Shown one piece after another: positions 34,212 to 43,124 of a stretch of 64,000 nucleotides of DNA (the stretch's first letter is position 1; each line of letters begins with the position of its first letter). A program made the translations under genes and the position numbers. Under the pieces are notes generated by a model. It was given only the letters and a program-made list of their open reading frames with translations. It ran no database searches and was not told the origin of the DNA. The DNA comes from Nitratireductor basaltis (GTDB taxonomy: Bacteria; Pseudomonadota; Alphaproteobacteria; Rhizobiales; Rhizobiaceae). Location of the stretch: positions 186,001 to 250,000 of the forward strand of contig NZ_JMQM01000001.1 of assembly GCF_000733725.1 (NCBI RefSeq). The letters are read 5' to 3'.

Positions 34212-34949
34212 TCACGCGAAGGAGCGCACCAAGCTTCCGACAAGCAGGTTCCAGCCGTCGATCAGCACGAAGAACAGAAGCTTGAAGGGCAGCGACACCA
34301 CGGTCGGCGGCAGCATCATCATGCCCATGGACATGGTGATGGTCGCCACGATCAGGTCGATCACGAGAAATGGCAGGACGATCAGAAAGCCTATCTCGAA
34401 TCCGCGCCTGATTTCGGAGATCATGAAGGCGGGAATGAGCACGCGCAGATCCGCGTTCTCGGCCGTCACATCAACCTCGCCGCGCTCGAGAGCGAGGTCG
34501 GCGAAAAGGGCGAAGTCCTTTTCACGCACATTGTTGACCATGAAGGCGCGGAACGGGTCGGAGATGCGCTCCAGCGCGACTTCCTCGGTGATCTCATTGT
34601 TCATCAGCGGCTGCAAACCTTCATTCCATGCACGGTCGAAGGTCGGCGCCATGACGTAGAAGGTCATGAACAGCGCAAGGCTGATAAGGATGAGATTGGC
34701 CGGAGTGGTGGGCAGTCCCATGCCGGTGCGCAGGATGGAGAAGGCAATGACGAAGCGTGTGAAGCTCGTCACCATGATCAGGATGCCGGGTGCGATGGAT
34801 AGCACGGTAAGCAGGCCGAACATCTGGATGATGTAGCCGACGGTCGTGCCGTCCGCGTCACCCGCCAAAGCGCCGAAGTCGAGCGCCTGCGCAAAGGCAG
34901 TATCAGCTGCCACCAGCAGCGGCAGCGTCACAAGGAATACGCGCGTCAT
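34212..34949 (-). CDS. fliP: flagellar export gate protein FliP
   Basis: The 245-residue protein has a signal-like N-terminus (TRVFLVTLPLLVAADTAFAQA) and the FliP signature LTVLSIAPGILIMVTSFTRFVIAFSILRTGMGLPTTPANLILISLALFMTFYVMAPTFDRAWNEGLQPL. The C-terminal helices include PAFMISEIRRGFEIGFLIVLPFLVIDLIVATITMSMGMMMLPP. It starts the assembly of the FliPQR gate. Its ATG overlaps the fliL stop by 4 bases, and it is the last gene before the flagellins. Confidence 0.96.
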   Translation of the reverse strand: MTRVFLVTLPLLVAADTAFAQALDFGALAGDADGTTVGYIIQMFGLLTVLSIAPGILIMVTSFTRFVIAFSILRTGMGLPTTPANLILISLALFMTFYVMAPTFDRAWNEGLQPLMNNEITEEVALERISDPFRAFMVNNVREKDFALFADLALERGEVDVTAENADLRVLIPAFMISEIRRGFEIGFLIVLPFLVIDLIVATITMSMGMMMLPPTVVSLPFKLLFFVLIDGWNLLVGSLVRSFA

Positions 34950-35452
34950 TCGAAGAGGAATGTGCTTACCAGCACATCCTTCACCTTACCGTTCGCGCGG
35001 ATATTGGCGCGCTCGAGGAGATCAGCCTTTACATGCTGGAACCCGCTTGGACTTTCGATCTGACGAAGCTTCAGGGTGCGCAGATAGGCCACAAGGTCCT
35101 GATGAATGACCAGCGGCATGACCGGATCGGTGGCGTCTGCCATCAGGAGCTGAAGCTCGGTGCGCAGCCAGACCTCGCTTGGTTCTGCCAGATTGATCGT
35201 GATGGGATCGATTGGGACGAGGACAGGTGCCATGGCCTCTTCGGGGGCTGCGCCATCCTCGGCTTCAGCTTTCTCCTGGGGCTTCACACCGGCGGGTGTG
35301 TCGTCCTTGATCACCGGCTGAAGATCTTGCAGATACCCGCCTGCAAACCACCCGCTGCCGGCAGCAGCTGCGGTAAGCACAGCAAGCAGGCCAAGCTGCA
35401 CGACCATTGACGGTCCGGATTTCTTTTCAGTCGTTTCAGCCACGAGTGCCAT
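34946..35452 (-). CDS. fliL: basal-body-associated protein FliL
   Basis: The 168-residue protein has a cytoplasmic start, one membrane helix (VQLGLLAVLTAAAAGSGWFAGGYL), an acidic linker and the FliL domain (APVLVPIDPITINLAEPSEVWLRTELQLLMADATDPVMPLVIHQDLVAYLRTLKLRQIESPSGFQHVKADLLERANIRANGKVKDVLVSTFLFE). FliL surrounds the stator and supports torque. It lies between flgH and fliP. Confidence 0.92.
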   Translation of the reverse strand: MALVAETTEKKSGPSMVVQLGLLAVLTAAAAGSGWFAGGYLQDLQPVIKDDTPAGVKPQEKAEAEDGAAPEEAMAPVLVPIDPITINLAEPSEVWLRTELQLLMADATDPVMPLVIHQDLVAYLRTLKLRQIESPSGFQHVKADLLERANIRANGKVKDVLVSTFLFE

Positions 35453-35467
35453 TATCCATCATCGTCA

Positions 35468-36178
35468 TCAGAAGGGCAGGACGCGGTCCAGGAATTGCTG
35501 CCCATAGGGTGGCTCCTGAACCTCTGAAATGCGTCCGCGCCCACCATAGGAAATGCGCGCTTCGGCAATGCGGTCGTAGGAGATCGTGTTGTTCGGTCCG
35601 ATATCCATGGGGCGCGCAATGCCGGCTATGGTGAGAACGCGAAGCTCGGAATTCACGCGGACTTCCTGCGTGCCGGAAATGCGCATATTGCCATTCGGCA
35701 GGCGCTCGGTGACGACTGCTGCCACGGTCAGGTTGATCGCTTCGGACCGCTCGGTCGCGCCTGCACCTGTGGTCGAGGTGCCCGATCCGATCTCACCTTC
35801 GGCAGAACCGGAGGAGCCAGCGCCGCCAACCGCGAATGATCCTGCCAGACCGAGGTTGCGGCTGGCATTGCGTGAACGTTCGGATTCGTTCTTGAAGCGC
35901 GCGCGGTCATTGATGGAGATCTGCACCGTGAGGATATCGCCCACCTCAAGCGCGCGCGGGTCCGTGAAGAGGCGGCTTTGGCGGTCAGTCCAAAGCGAAT
36001 AGCGGCTGACCGGCGCAGCAGGCTCTTGCGGGTAATGATATGCCGGCAGGCTGGTTGGCTCCGCACCCGCACCAACGGGCGAGAGTGCGGGCGGCTGACC
36101 GAGCTCATGGGTAACCTGCGAACAGGCGGAGAGCGCGATGGTCGCGAGGACTGCCAGATTGCGCGGCTTGAACATCAT
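35468..36178 (-). CDS. flgH: L-ring lipoprotein FlgH
   Basis: The 236-residue protein has a lipobox signal peptide (NLAVLATIALSACSQ, cleavage before Cys19). FlgH strings are SLWTDRQSRLFTDPRALEVGDILTVQISINDRARFKNESERSRN, VTERLPNGNMRISGTQEVRVNSELRVLTIAGIARPMDIGPNNTISYDRIAEARISYGGRGRISEVQ and the closing QQFLDRVLPF. It forms the outer-membrane L ring. Its start overlaps the motE stop by 4 bases. Confidence 0.95.
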   Translation of the reverse strand: MMFKPRNLAVLATIALSACSQVTHELGQPPALSPVGAGAEPTSLPAYHYPQEPAAPVSRYSLWTDRQSRLFTDPRALEVGDILTVQISINDRARFKNESERSRNASRNLGLAGSFAVGGAGSSGSAEGEIGSGTSTTGAGATERSEAINLTVAAVVTERLPNGNMRISGTQEVRVNSELRVLTIAGIARPMDIGPNNTISYDRIAEARISYGGRGRISEVQEPPYGQQFLDRVLPF

Positions 36179-36675
36179 GAGGGGTCTTTCGGGCGGGCTG
36201 CACTTGCGATGATCGTGGTGAGCGTCGCGGCAGCCTTGCTGTTCATTTCGTTGAGGATAACGCCGGCAATCCGCGGCTCGAGCTTCATGAGAATGGCGGC
36301 GGCCAGATCGGAGCTGACTTCAGACAGGCGTTCGGCGGCCGCGTCGGGACGCATGCTGGCATAGATTGCAACGAGACCTTCCTCGGCCTTGGCGAGAAAG
36401 ACCTCGCGACGTGTAAGCCATTCCTCATATTCCGCGCGCTTGTCTTCGAGAGCGACGATGCGCTCATCCACATCGCTGCGCAGCTTGTTCAACTCCATCG
36501 TCTGCAGCGCGTAGCGGCGGTCGCGGGCAGCGTCCGCTATGTTGGAGCAGAAGCGCGCAATCTCGTCCTGATTGGCTTCCGAAAGGTTGGGCTGGGCAAA
36601 GGCCGCTGGCACGCTGAGCGCCGAAAGGCCGGTGGCGAGGGCGAGGAATGCGGCTGCGAGGCGGTTCATCTTCAT
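36175..36675 (-). CDS. motE: MotE, periplasmic chaperone for MotC
   Basis: The 166-residue protein has a signal peptide (NRLAAAFLALATGLSALSVPAAFA), a coiled coil (AARDRRYALQTMELNKLRSDVDERIVALEDKRAEYEEWLTRREVFLAKAEEGLVAIYASM) and a MgtE-N-like C-terminal half (RPDAAAERLSEVSSDLAAAILMKLEPRIAGVILNEMNSKAAATLTTIIASA). This is the MotE layout of Sinorhizobium, where MotE stabilises MotC. It lies between flgI and flgH, the normal place. Confidence 0.85.
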   Translation of the reverse strand: MKMNRLAAAFLALATGLSALSVPAAFAQPNLSEANQDEIARFCSNIADAARDRRYALQTMELNKLRSDVDERIVALEDKRAEYEEWLTRREVFLAKAEEGLVAIYASMRPDAAAERLSEVSSDLAAAILMKLEPRIAGVILNEMNSKAAATLTTIIASAARPKDPS

Positions 36676-36686
36676 TGGCCTTTTTC

Positions 36687-37907
36687 CTACTGGAGCACCA
36701 GTTCGGCCTGCAGGGCGCCTGCGGACTTGATGCCCTGGAGGATTGCGATGATGCCGTCAGGCTTCACGCCCAGGCGGTTCAAGCCCTGAACAAGGGTCTG
36801 AAGGTCCGGCCCATCCAGCACGGCCACGCGCGCGTCGGGTTGATCGGCCTGGATCGCGGTGAAGGGCTCGACGGCAGTCTCGCCGTCGGAGAAGGGCAGC
36901 GGCTGCACGACCTGCGGCATTTCGGTGATGCGCACGGTCAGCGCGCCGTGGCTGATCGCGACACGGGAGATACGGACATCCTGACCGATGACGACGGTGC
37001 CTGTGCGTTCGTCCACGACAACACGGGCAGGCGCATCAGATTCGACAATCAGGTTCTCGATCTCGGCATAAAAGCGTGCTGCCGATATTCCTGAAGGACG
37101 GTGGATCACCACGGTGCGGGCGTCCTTCTCGTTCGCCAGACGCTTGCCGAAATGCTGCGCGGTGTAGGCGTTGATGGCATCGGCAATGCGCACGGCGGTT
37201 GAGAAGTCCGGATTGCGAAGCTGCAGTGTGAGGCTTGCGATATCGGAAAGCTGCGCATCGACACTGCGCTCGATGATCGCACCATTGGGCACGCGGCCAG
37301 CGGTCGGTACACCCTGGGTGAGTGTTTCTGCCTGACCTTCAGCCGAGAAGCCGGAGACGATGACCGGTCCCTGGGATACGGCGTATATCTCGCCATCGGC
37401 AGCGCGCAGCGGCGTCATGACCAGCGTGCCGCCGGCAAGCGAGGTGGCATCGCCAAGCGAGGAAACCGTCACGTCGATGCGCGCACCCGATTGAACGAAG
37501 GGCGGCAGGTTTGCGGTGACGATGACTGCGGCAACATTCTTCGCGCGGGCCGTTCCACCTTCCGAGGCGATGCCGAGATTTTCCAGCATGGCGCGGATCG
37601 ACTGCTCGGTAAAAGGCGAATTGCGCAGGCTGTCGCCCGTGCCTTTCAGGCCGATCACGAGGCCGTAACCGACAAGCTGGTTATCGCGGGAGGCCTGAAG
37701 CTGGGCAATGTCCTTGATGCGCGACATGGCACCGATGCCCCGGCCAGCCATCATGTAGCGGTCCGAACCTTCGCCGCCGCCATAGGTGACATGGGATGCG
37801 GAGCCCGGCTGGCCGTCATAGCCGACTACCGTTGGCTCGAGATCGGCAGCGTTCACGCCTGCGCCAAACAGCGTTGCGGCAAGGAGGAGGGCGAGGCGGC
37901 GCATCAT
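36687..37907 (-). CDS. flgI: P-ring protein FlgI
   Basis: The 406-residue protein has a signal peptide (MRRLALLLAATLFGAGVNA). The FlgI body starts at AMSRIKDIAQLQASRDNQLVGYGLVIGLKGTGDSLRNSPFTEQSIRAMLENLGI and ends FSDGETAVEPFTAIQADQPDARVAVLDGPDLQTLVQGLNRLGVKPDGIIAILQGIKSAGALQAELVL. Between the signal peptide and the body is an extra segment of about 40 residues rich in Gly/Asp/Tyr that most FlgI proteins lack. It forms the periplasmic P ring. It overlaps the flgA stop. Confidence 0.95.
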   Translation of the reverse strand: MMRRLALLLAATLFGAGVNAADLEPTVVGYDGQPGSASHVTYGGGEGSDRYMMAGRGIGAMSRIKDIAQLQASRDNQLVGYGLVIGLKGTGDSLRNSPFTEQSIRAMLENLGIASEGGTARAKNVAAVIVTANLPPFVQSGARIDVTVSSLGDATSLAGGTLVMTPLRAADGEIYAVSQGPVIVSGFSAEGQAETLTQGVPTAGRVPNGAIIERSVDAQLSDIASLTLQLRNPDFSTAVRIADAINAYTAQHFGKRLANEKDARTVVIHRPSGISAARFYAEIENLIVESDAPARVVVDERTGTVVIGQDVRISRVAISHGALTVRITEMPQVVQPLPFSDGETAVEPFTAIQADQPDARVAVLDGPDLQTLVQGLNRLGVKPDGIIAILQGIKSAGALQAELVLQ

Positions 37908-38398
37908 GATGCCAGCACCCGGACTGAGCCATCCTGCATCACGATTCCTGAAAAGACCGCGCCGGAATCCACGTTGCGCAGCTTGATCACGTCACCAGCA
38001 GCGCCTGGCTGCAGCGGTACGGCCATCAGCGAAATCTGCAATGCGCCTTGTGCGAAGAGCACCGTTACCGCCGAGCCTGTCTCGACCAGATGCGGCTTGC
38101 GCACCGCAGAGGTCATGATCATGCGGCCGGGAAGAAGCGTGCGCTTGGCAACCAGCCCCTCGATCTCATCGGGAGAGCGGACGACTGATGTGCCGCCGCG
38201 CAACTGGCGACGAAGCTCGACCTCGTCAAGTGCGTCTGCGGTCACCGTCTGACCGGGATAGATGACACGATTGGGCACCACGACCATTTCCTGCGCATTG
38301 GCAGGCACGGCACCTGCAAGTGCAGCAAAAAGGGGCAGGGCTGCTGCCAGCCCTGCCAGTACGGTCCGCCGCTTGAAAAAGGTGCCCATGATGCTCAC
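37904..38398 (-). CDS. flgA: P-ring assembly chaperone FlgA, short form
   Basis: The start is GTG 38398 or ATG 38389 (MGTFFKRRTVLAGLAAALPLFAALAGAVPANA, a signal peptide); both have plausible ribosome-binding sequence. The SAF domain follows (MVVVPNRVIYPGQTVTADALDEVELRRQLRGGTSVVRSPDEIEGLVAKRTLLPGRMIMTSAVRKPHLVETGSAVTVLFAQGALQISLMAVPLQPGAAGDVIKLRN). At about 162 residues it lacks the N-terminal domain of enterobacterial FlgA, as in other rhizobia. It helps assemble the P ring. Confidence 0.9.
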   Translation of the reverse strand: MSIMGTFFKRRTVLAGLAAALPLFAALAGAVPANAQEMVVVPNRVIYPGQTVTADALDEVELRRQLRGGTSVVRSPDEIEGLVAKRTLLPGRMIMTSAVRKPHLVETGSAVTVLFAQGALQISLMAVPLQPGAAGDVIKLRNVDSGAVFSGIVMQDGSVRVLAS

Positions 38399-38405
38399 CG
38401 CAGTG

Positions 38406-39194
38406 TTACCTCAAGGATTGGGTGACGGTGGTGGCCATTTCGTCGGCCGCCTTGATGACTTTCGAATTCATCTCATAGGCGCGCTGCGCCGAGATCAGCT
38501 CGGTGATTTCCTTCACCGGATCAACGTTGGAATCTTCCAGGTAACCTTGTTCCACTGTCGCGAAACCGGGGTCACCAGGCACACCGAAATTGGCCGCGCC
38601 TGAGGCCGTCGTCTCGCGGAAGAGGTTGTCGCCCATGGGCGCGAGGCCCGCTTCGTTGGCGAAGGTTGCAAGTGTCAGCTGCCCGAGATCCTGCAGGTTC
38701 GCCTGTCCTTCCATCCGCGCGAAGATCTGGCCGGACTTGTTGACGATGACCTCGATCGCATCTTCGGGGATGACGATGGCCGGTGTGACGGGGAAGCCGT
38801 CTACGGTTACCAACTGGCCTTCGGCATTGGTATTGAAAGCGCCTGCGCGAGAGTAGAGCTGCTCGCCGTCAGCGCCTTCGATGGCGAACCAGCCCTTGCC
38901 GACAAGCGCGAGGTCCAGCTTGTTGCCCGTATTGGTGAGCGAACCCTGGATGTGAACATTGCGCACGGCCGAGGTTTTCACGCCAAGTCCGACCTGCGCA
39001 CCTTCGGGAACGATATTTGCGTTTGCCTGGTTGGGAACGCCCTGCAGACGCTCGGCCTGATAGAGAAGATCGGAGAATTCGGCACGTGCACGCTTGAAGC
39101 CGGTCGTGTTGATGTTCGCGATGTTGTTCGCAATAACTTCAAGGTTAAGCTGCTGTGCACTCATGCCGGTTGCGGCGATGGAGAGGGCCTTCAT
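38406..39194 (-). CDS. flgG: distal rod protein FlgG
   Basis: This 262-residue protein is typical in length. The start [46 protein letters not shown] carries the rod N-terminal domain. The centre has [55 protein letters not shown]. The end [49 protein letters not shown] is the rod C-terminal domain. It forms the distal rod. Confidence 0.96.
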   Translation of the reverse strand: MKALSIAATGMSAQQLNLEVIANNIANINTTGFKRARAEFSDLLYQAERLQGVPNQANANIVPEGAQVGLGVKTSAVRNVHIQGSLTNTGNKLDLALVGKGWFAIEGADGEQLYSRAGAFNTNAEGQLVTVDGFPVTPAIVIPEDAIEVIVNKSGQIFARMEGQANLQDLGQLTLATFANEAGLAPMGDNLFRETTASGAANFGVPGDPGFATVEQGYLEDSNVDPVKEITELISAQRAYEMNSKVIKAADEMATTVTQSLR

Positions 39195-39208
39195 CGGATT
39201 GTCCTTCT

Positions 39209-39520
39209 TCAGATCGCCATGCGGCTGACTTCGAGATATGCGGTGACGATCTTGTCGCGTATGGCGATAGCTGCCTGAAGCGATTGCTCGGCGCTCATGA
39301 CCGCGTCGACGACTTCACGTGTATCGGCCTCGCCCTGGATGGCTTTGACCGACATCAGTTCGGCGCCTTCGAGCTTGGAGACCGTGCTGGTGGCGAAATT
39401 CGAAAGCATGGTCGAGAAAGCTTCTCCTGCAGGAGCAGTGGCCTGGCTTGGCTGGCTGTCATCCAGGCTGTTCTGTCCAAGGCTTGTGAGGCGGCCGAGT
39501 TCGCCGATACCGGAAATCAT
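39209..39520 (-). CDS. fliE: MS-ring/rod adaptor FliE
   Basis: ATG 39520 overlaps the flgC stop (TGATG), giving 103 residues. The conserved C-terminal half reads [70 protein letters not shown], the FliE signature. FliE joins the MS ring to the proximal rod. The gene order flgB-flgC-fliE is standard. Confidence 0.93.
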   Translation of the reverse strand: MISGIGELGRLTSLGQNSLDDSQPSQATAPAGEAFSTMLSNFATSTVSKLEGAELMSVKAIQGEADTREVVDAVMSAEQSLQAAIAIRDKIVTAYLEVSRMAI

Positions 39521-39936
39521 CACGTGCTCCGCAGAAGATCGATGGTCATGGAAATGAGTTCGCGCGCCTGCTTCATCACCTGCAGGTTGGCTTCGTAGCC
39601 GCGATTGGCCTCGCGCATGTCGGCCATCTCAACGAGCATGTTGACGTTCGGCATCTTCACATAGCCGTTCTCGTCAGCCGCTTCGTGGCCGGGCTGGTAT
39701 TCCAGCGGAAACGCGGTGCTGTCGCGCGCGATGGCCGAGATGTTGACCATGCTGCCGCCGGACTCGCGGTCGAGTTCAGCTGCGAAGCTGATCGTCTTGC
39801 GCTGGTAGGGGTCGCCGCCGGGAATGTCGCTGGTCGATTGCGCATTTGCGAGGTTCTCCGACACAACGCGCATGCGTTCGGATTGTGCGCCAAGACCGGT
39901 GCCGGCCACCTTTACTGCTGTTGTCAGTGCGTCCAT
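39520..39936 (-). CDS. flgC: proximal rod protein FlgC
   Basis: This 138-residue protein has the rod N-terminal motif [32 protein letters not shown] and the FlgC-specific centre [21 protein letters not shown]. The C-terminal [45 protein letters not shown] carries the usual PNVN motif. Together with FlgB and FlgF it builds the proximal rod. Confidence 0.96.
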   Translation of the reverse strand: MDALTTAVKVAGTGLGAQSERMRVVSENLANAQSTSDIPGGDPYQRKTISFAAELDRESGGSMVNISAIARDSTAFPLEYQPGHEAADENGYVKMPNVNMLVEMADMREANRGYEANLQVMKQARELISMTIDLLRST

Positions 39937-39944
39937 GGCGTCAA

Positions 39945-40322
39945 TCAGCTCCGGGTCGTCATCATCATCATGCGGTGAAAGGCCTTCACGATGGCCGTGT
40001 TGAGCTCGAAGGTCCGCTTGATCTCGCCCGACTTCACCAGCTCCTCTTCAAGCACCACGCTGTTCTCGGACGGCAAGAGCTTCGGATCGTCCGCTTCGTT
40101 CATGTCGAAGGACGCTGGCGTAGTGCCGTAAGCCTGGTGGGATGCATTGGTGGACTGCAGGGCGACACGGGTGTTGTTGAGCACGTTCTCGAACGGCTCG
40201 ACGTCCATGGCCTTGTATTCCGGTGTGTGGATATTGGCGATATTGCCTGCAACGGCCGCCTGTCTGGCCGAAAGCCACTTGGCTTGGCGTGTAGCCAGAT
40301 CAAACAGATTTACGGGTTCCAT
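39945..40322 (-). CDS. flgB: proximal rod protein FlgB
   Basis: ATG 40322 ([44 protein letters not shown]) matches the FlgB N-terminus; a GTG four codons upstream is possible. The protein has 125 residues. The C-terminus [34 protein letters not shown] completes the rod domain. It lies 8 bp before flgC and 83 bp after the membrane protein gene, so a weak promoter may lie at 40335-40405. Confidence 0.94.
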   Translation of the reverse strand: MEPVNLFDLATRQAKWLSARQAAVAGNIANIHTPEYKAMDVEPFENVLNNTRVALQSTNASHQAYGTTPASFDMNEADDPKLLPSENSVVLEEELVKSGEIKRTFELNTAIVKAFHRMMMMTTRS

Positions 40323-40405
40323 CACGACTCTCACATTGGGTTCGTGAGGAACCTACAACCCCGAACTTGCGTCAGCCTTGCGGCGCGCAAGTTTTGATTA
40401 ACCAT

Positions 40406-41002
40406 TCAGGGTGTGAGCGGGATTTCCTTGTTTGACGAGGTGACCAAAACCCATTCATCCCCGCGTCTTTCGATGGATGAGACTTTGGAGCCGTCCGGCA
40501 ATTTCGAGCCGCGCTGTACAATCCAGAAGCCAGCGTCATCCTCGATCATTGCCCGGCCGTGGGCCGCGTGAACGAGGCGGAAGGTGATGGCGTCACCTGG
40601 AAAGGGCTGGCGTGAGAGCTTGGCCGGGACTACCGGCTCGTCAGGGACATTGCCGGTTGCAAGAAAATCGAGACCCGGCGCGTCCATCGAGAGCGGCAGG
40701 CGCATACCGGTGAGATCAGGTGCCTCGCCCTTGATTGCAGTGAGATCGTTCCTGCCTTCGAATTGTAATGGCCTGATGCCGAACTTTTCCTGGTTGAAGA
40801 AAATGTACCAGGGAAACAACGCGCAGGTGAGTGCGAGGCCAAGACCTCCGAAGGCGAATGCAAGATCGCTTGTGCCCTTGCGTGCAATCCGGTCGCGCAG
40901 CCAGCTTCTGGCAACTGGCGCAGCTTCCGTTGCCTGCGGAGCAGGATCGTCCTCGACCGGAGTTTCGTCGGGCAGCACAAGACCTGCAAGCTTCTGGTTC
41001 AT
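40406..41002 (-). CDS. conserved single-helix membrane protein between fliI and flgB
   Basis: This 198-residue protein has a cytosolic start of about 45 residues rich in Glu/Pro, one membrane helix (DLAFAFGGLGLALTCALFPWYIFF), then about 130 predicted extracytoplasmic residues (FGIRPLQFEGRNDLTAIKGEAPDLTG; GDAITFRLVHAAHGRAMIEDDAGFWIVQRGSKLPDGSKVSSIERRGDEWVLVTSSNKEIPL). The last part reads like a small beta domain. Its ATG overlaps the fliI stop by 4 bases, so it belongs to the operon. I recognise no named family; a flagellar assembly role is inferred from coupling alone. Confidence 0.7.
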   Translation of the reverse strand: MNQKLAGLVLPDETPVEDDPAPQATEAAPVARSWLRDRIARKGTSDLAFAFGGLGLALTCALFPWYIFFNQEKFGIRPLQFEGRNDLTAIKGEAPDLTGMRLPLSMDAPGLDFLATGNVPDEPVVPAKLSRQPFPGDAITFRLVHAAHGRAMIEDDAGFWIVQRGSKLPDGSKVSSIERRGDEWVLVTSSNKEIPLTP

Positions 41003-42396
41003 TGCTGGTTCTCCCGTGCCTTGAGCATGTTGGCGAGTTCGCCGAAGGGATCTGAGGAGGGGCGGTCTGCAGGCGATTGCCTGAGCACGTCATAGATCGC
41101 GGGTACCTGGCGCACGGCCAGTTCCAGTCCCGGGTCCGCGCCTGCCTGAAAACCGCCGAGGAGGCGGATGTCGCGGGTTTCCTCAAAGCGGGCGATCATG
41201 GCCTTGAGCTTCTGGATGAGCTTGCGCTTGTCGTCGCTCCAGGCGCGATCTGCCAGGCGTGAGATGGATGCGAGCGGGTCGACGGGCGGATAGCGCCCCT
41301 GTTCCGCGATGGCGCGATCAAGAACGATGTGGCCGTCCAGAATGCCGCGCACGCAGTCAGCCACCGGATCGTTGTGGTCATCACCATCGACCAGAACGGA
41401 AAGTATGGCGGTTATCGCGCCACTGCCTGCTTCGCCCGGTCCCGCGCGTTCCAGAAGCTTCGGCATATCGGTGAAGACGGAGGAGGGATAGCCGCGGGCC
41501 ACGGGAGCTTCGCCCGCACCCGTGGCGACCTCGCGGCTGGCATGGGCGAAACGGGTGATTGAATCGAGAACGAGCAGAACCTGCTCGCCGCGGTCGCGGA
41601 AACATTCGGCAACCCGCATGGCCGTATCCGCCGCACGCCTTCGCATCATGGCGCTTTCGTCGCTGGTGGCGACGACCGCGATTGTTTTCTTCATACCTTC
41701 AGGACCGATCGTGTCCTCAAGGAATTCGCGCACCTCGCGACCGCGCTCGCCGATCATCGCCACGACAACCGTATCGAAGGCTTCGGCGCGTGCGAGCATG
41801 GCGAGCAGCGTTGACTTGCCCACACCTGAGCCGGCGAAGATGCCAAGACGCTGGCCGTGGCAGAGTGGCGTGAACATGTCGATGACACGCACGCCCGTCA
41901 GAAAGGGGCTCGCCACACGCTGGCGCGATAGAGGAGCCGGCGCTCCGCCTTTTGCACGCAGATGTGCGGGGCGGATCAGCGGCGGGCCGCTGTCGATGGG
42001 TTCAGCCAGCGCGTTCACCACCCGCCCGCGCCAGCTTTCATGTGCGGTGACGTGGAACGGGCCTTCGTTGAAGACCTTCTGGCCAAGGCTTGCCTGCATA
42101 TCCTGTTCGAACGGGGAAACGAGAACGTCCTGCGCGCCTATGCGAATGATTTCGCCGCGGTGCCGGCGGCCACCATGCTCGAATGCAACAATGTCACCCA
42201 GCTTCGCCGCACCCGACATGCCGCGCACGCGAAACTGCGTTGGCATGACTTCGCTGATGCGCCCGCCGGTTCGCACAAGCCTTTCGGGCTGCTGGAAACG
42301 CTCGAAGAGATGTTCAAGCGCTGCCAGCTTGTGAGAGCGAAGCGGTGCGGGGCCAGCAACGGGTGCTTCAGGCGGTGCAGCCGGAACGTCTTGCAT
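40999..42396 (-). CDS. fliI: flagellar export ATPase FliI
   Basis: The 465-residue protein has the Walker A motif GIFAGSGVGKSTLLAMLARA (near residues 180-200), VVVAMIGERGREVREFLED, the Walker B region QVLLVLDSITRFAHASREVA and EAPVARGYPSSVFTDMPKLLERAG, typical of FliI/SctN ATPases. The N-terminal about 100 residues bear the FliH-binding and beta-barrel parts. It powers unfolding and entry of export substrates. It overlaps flgF by one base and the next membrane protein by 4. Confidence 0.96.
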   Translation of the reverse strand: MQDVPAAPPEAPVAGPAPLRSHKLAALEHLFERFQQPERLVRTGGRISEVMPTQFRVRGMSGAAKLGDIVAFEHGGRRHRGEIIRIGAQDVLVSPFEQDMQASLGQKVFNEGPFHVTAHESWRGRVVNALAEPIDSGPPLIRPAHLRAKGGAPAPLSRQRVASPFLTGVRVIDMFTPLCHGQRLGIFAGSGVGKSTLLAMLARAEAFDTVVVAMIGERGREVREFLEDTIGPEGMKKTIAVVATSDESAMMRRRAADTAMRVAECFRDRGEQVLLVLDSITRFAHASREVATGAGEAPVARGYPSSVFTDMPKLLERAGPGEAGSGAITAILSVLVDGDDHNDPVADCVRGILDGHIVLDRAIAEQGRYPPVDPLASISRLADRAWSDDKRKLIQKLKAMIARFEETRDIRLLGGFQAGADPGLELAVRQVPAIYDVLRQSPADRPSSDPFGELANMLKARENQQ

Positions 42397-43115
42397 CAGG
42401 AGCCCATGGCCTTGATGGCGTCTTTGAGCGATGTGTCGCTGTCACGCATCAGTGTCGAGACCTGGTCGAAAGCGCGCTGAACCTGGATCAGGCGCATCAT
42501 CTCGTGCATCGGGTCGACATTCGAGTTCTCGACAAAGCCCTGCTTCACGCCAACCTCCGGCTGATCAACTACAGGCTGGGGTTGGTTGTCGGGAATGAAG
42601 CCGGAATTGCCAAAGCGCGTGGCAGTGGGGCCGGGCGCATAGGCATAGAGGCCGATGGCGCCCACCAGATTGCCGTTCTGGCGCAATGTACCGTCACCAC
42701 CTGCTTCAGGAGGCCCGGCATTGGGATCAAGCACGAGCGGTGCGCCACCTGCATCCAGAACCGGATAGCCCTGCAAGGTGACCAGTTCACCCGTGTCAAG
42801 CAGCGTGAAGCGCCCGTCGCGGGTCATCACCACGCCGGACGGGGTGTCGATCCCGAACCAGGCGTCACCACGCACCGCGAAGTCGAACGGATTGCCCGTT
42901 TCCTCAAATGCACCCGAACGTGTGTCATAGCTCGTCTCGCCCGATGAGACGAAGCTGACGGCCTCGTTGGTCAGGCCGGTCATCACGTCGTCAAAGGTGA
43001 TGCCGCCTGCACGAAAGCCGACGGTACCGGCATTGGCAACATTGTCTGCAAGGGTGGTGAGACGGCGCTCCAGCGCCATCTGTGCGGAAAGGGATACGTA
43101 AAGACCTGTCTGCAT
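42396..43115 (-). CDS. flgF: proximal rod protein FlgF
   Basis: The 239-residue protein begins MQTGLYVSLSAQMALERRLTTLADNVANAGTVGFRAGGITFDDV, with core NPFDFAVRGDAWFGIDTPSGVVMTRDGRFTLLDTGELVTLQGYPVLDAGGAPLVLD and C-terminal VKQGFVENSNVDPMHEMMRLIQVQRAFDQVSTLMRDSDTSLKDAIKAMG. It is shorter than FlgG and resembles rhizobial FlgF. It overlaps the fliI start. Confidence 0.93.
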   Translation of the reverse strand: MQTGLYVSLSAQMALERRLTTLADNVANAGTVGFRAGGITFDDVMTGLTNEAVSFVSSGETSYDTRSGAFEETGNPFDFAVRGDAWFGIDTPSGVVMTRDGRFTLLDTGELVTLQGYPVLDAGGAPLVLDPNAGPPEAGGDGTLRQNGNLVGAIGLYAYAPGPTATRFGNSGFIPDNQPQPVVDQPEVGVKQGFVENSNVDPMHEMMRLIQVQRAFDQVSTLMRDSDTSLKDAIKAMGS

Positions 43116-43124
43116 GAACTCGCT

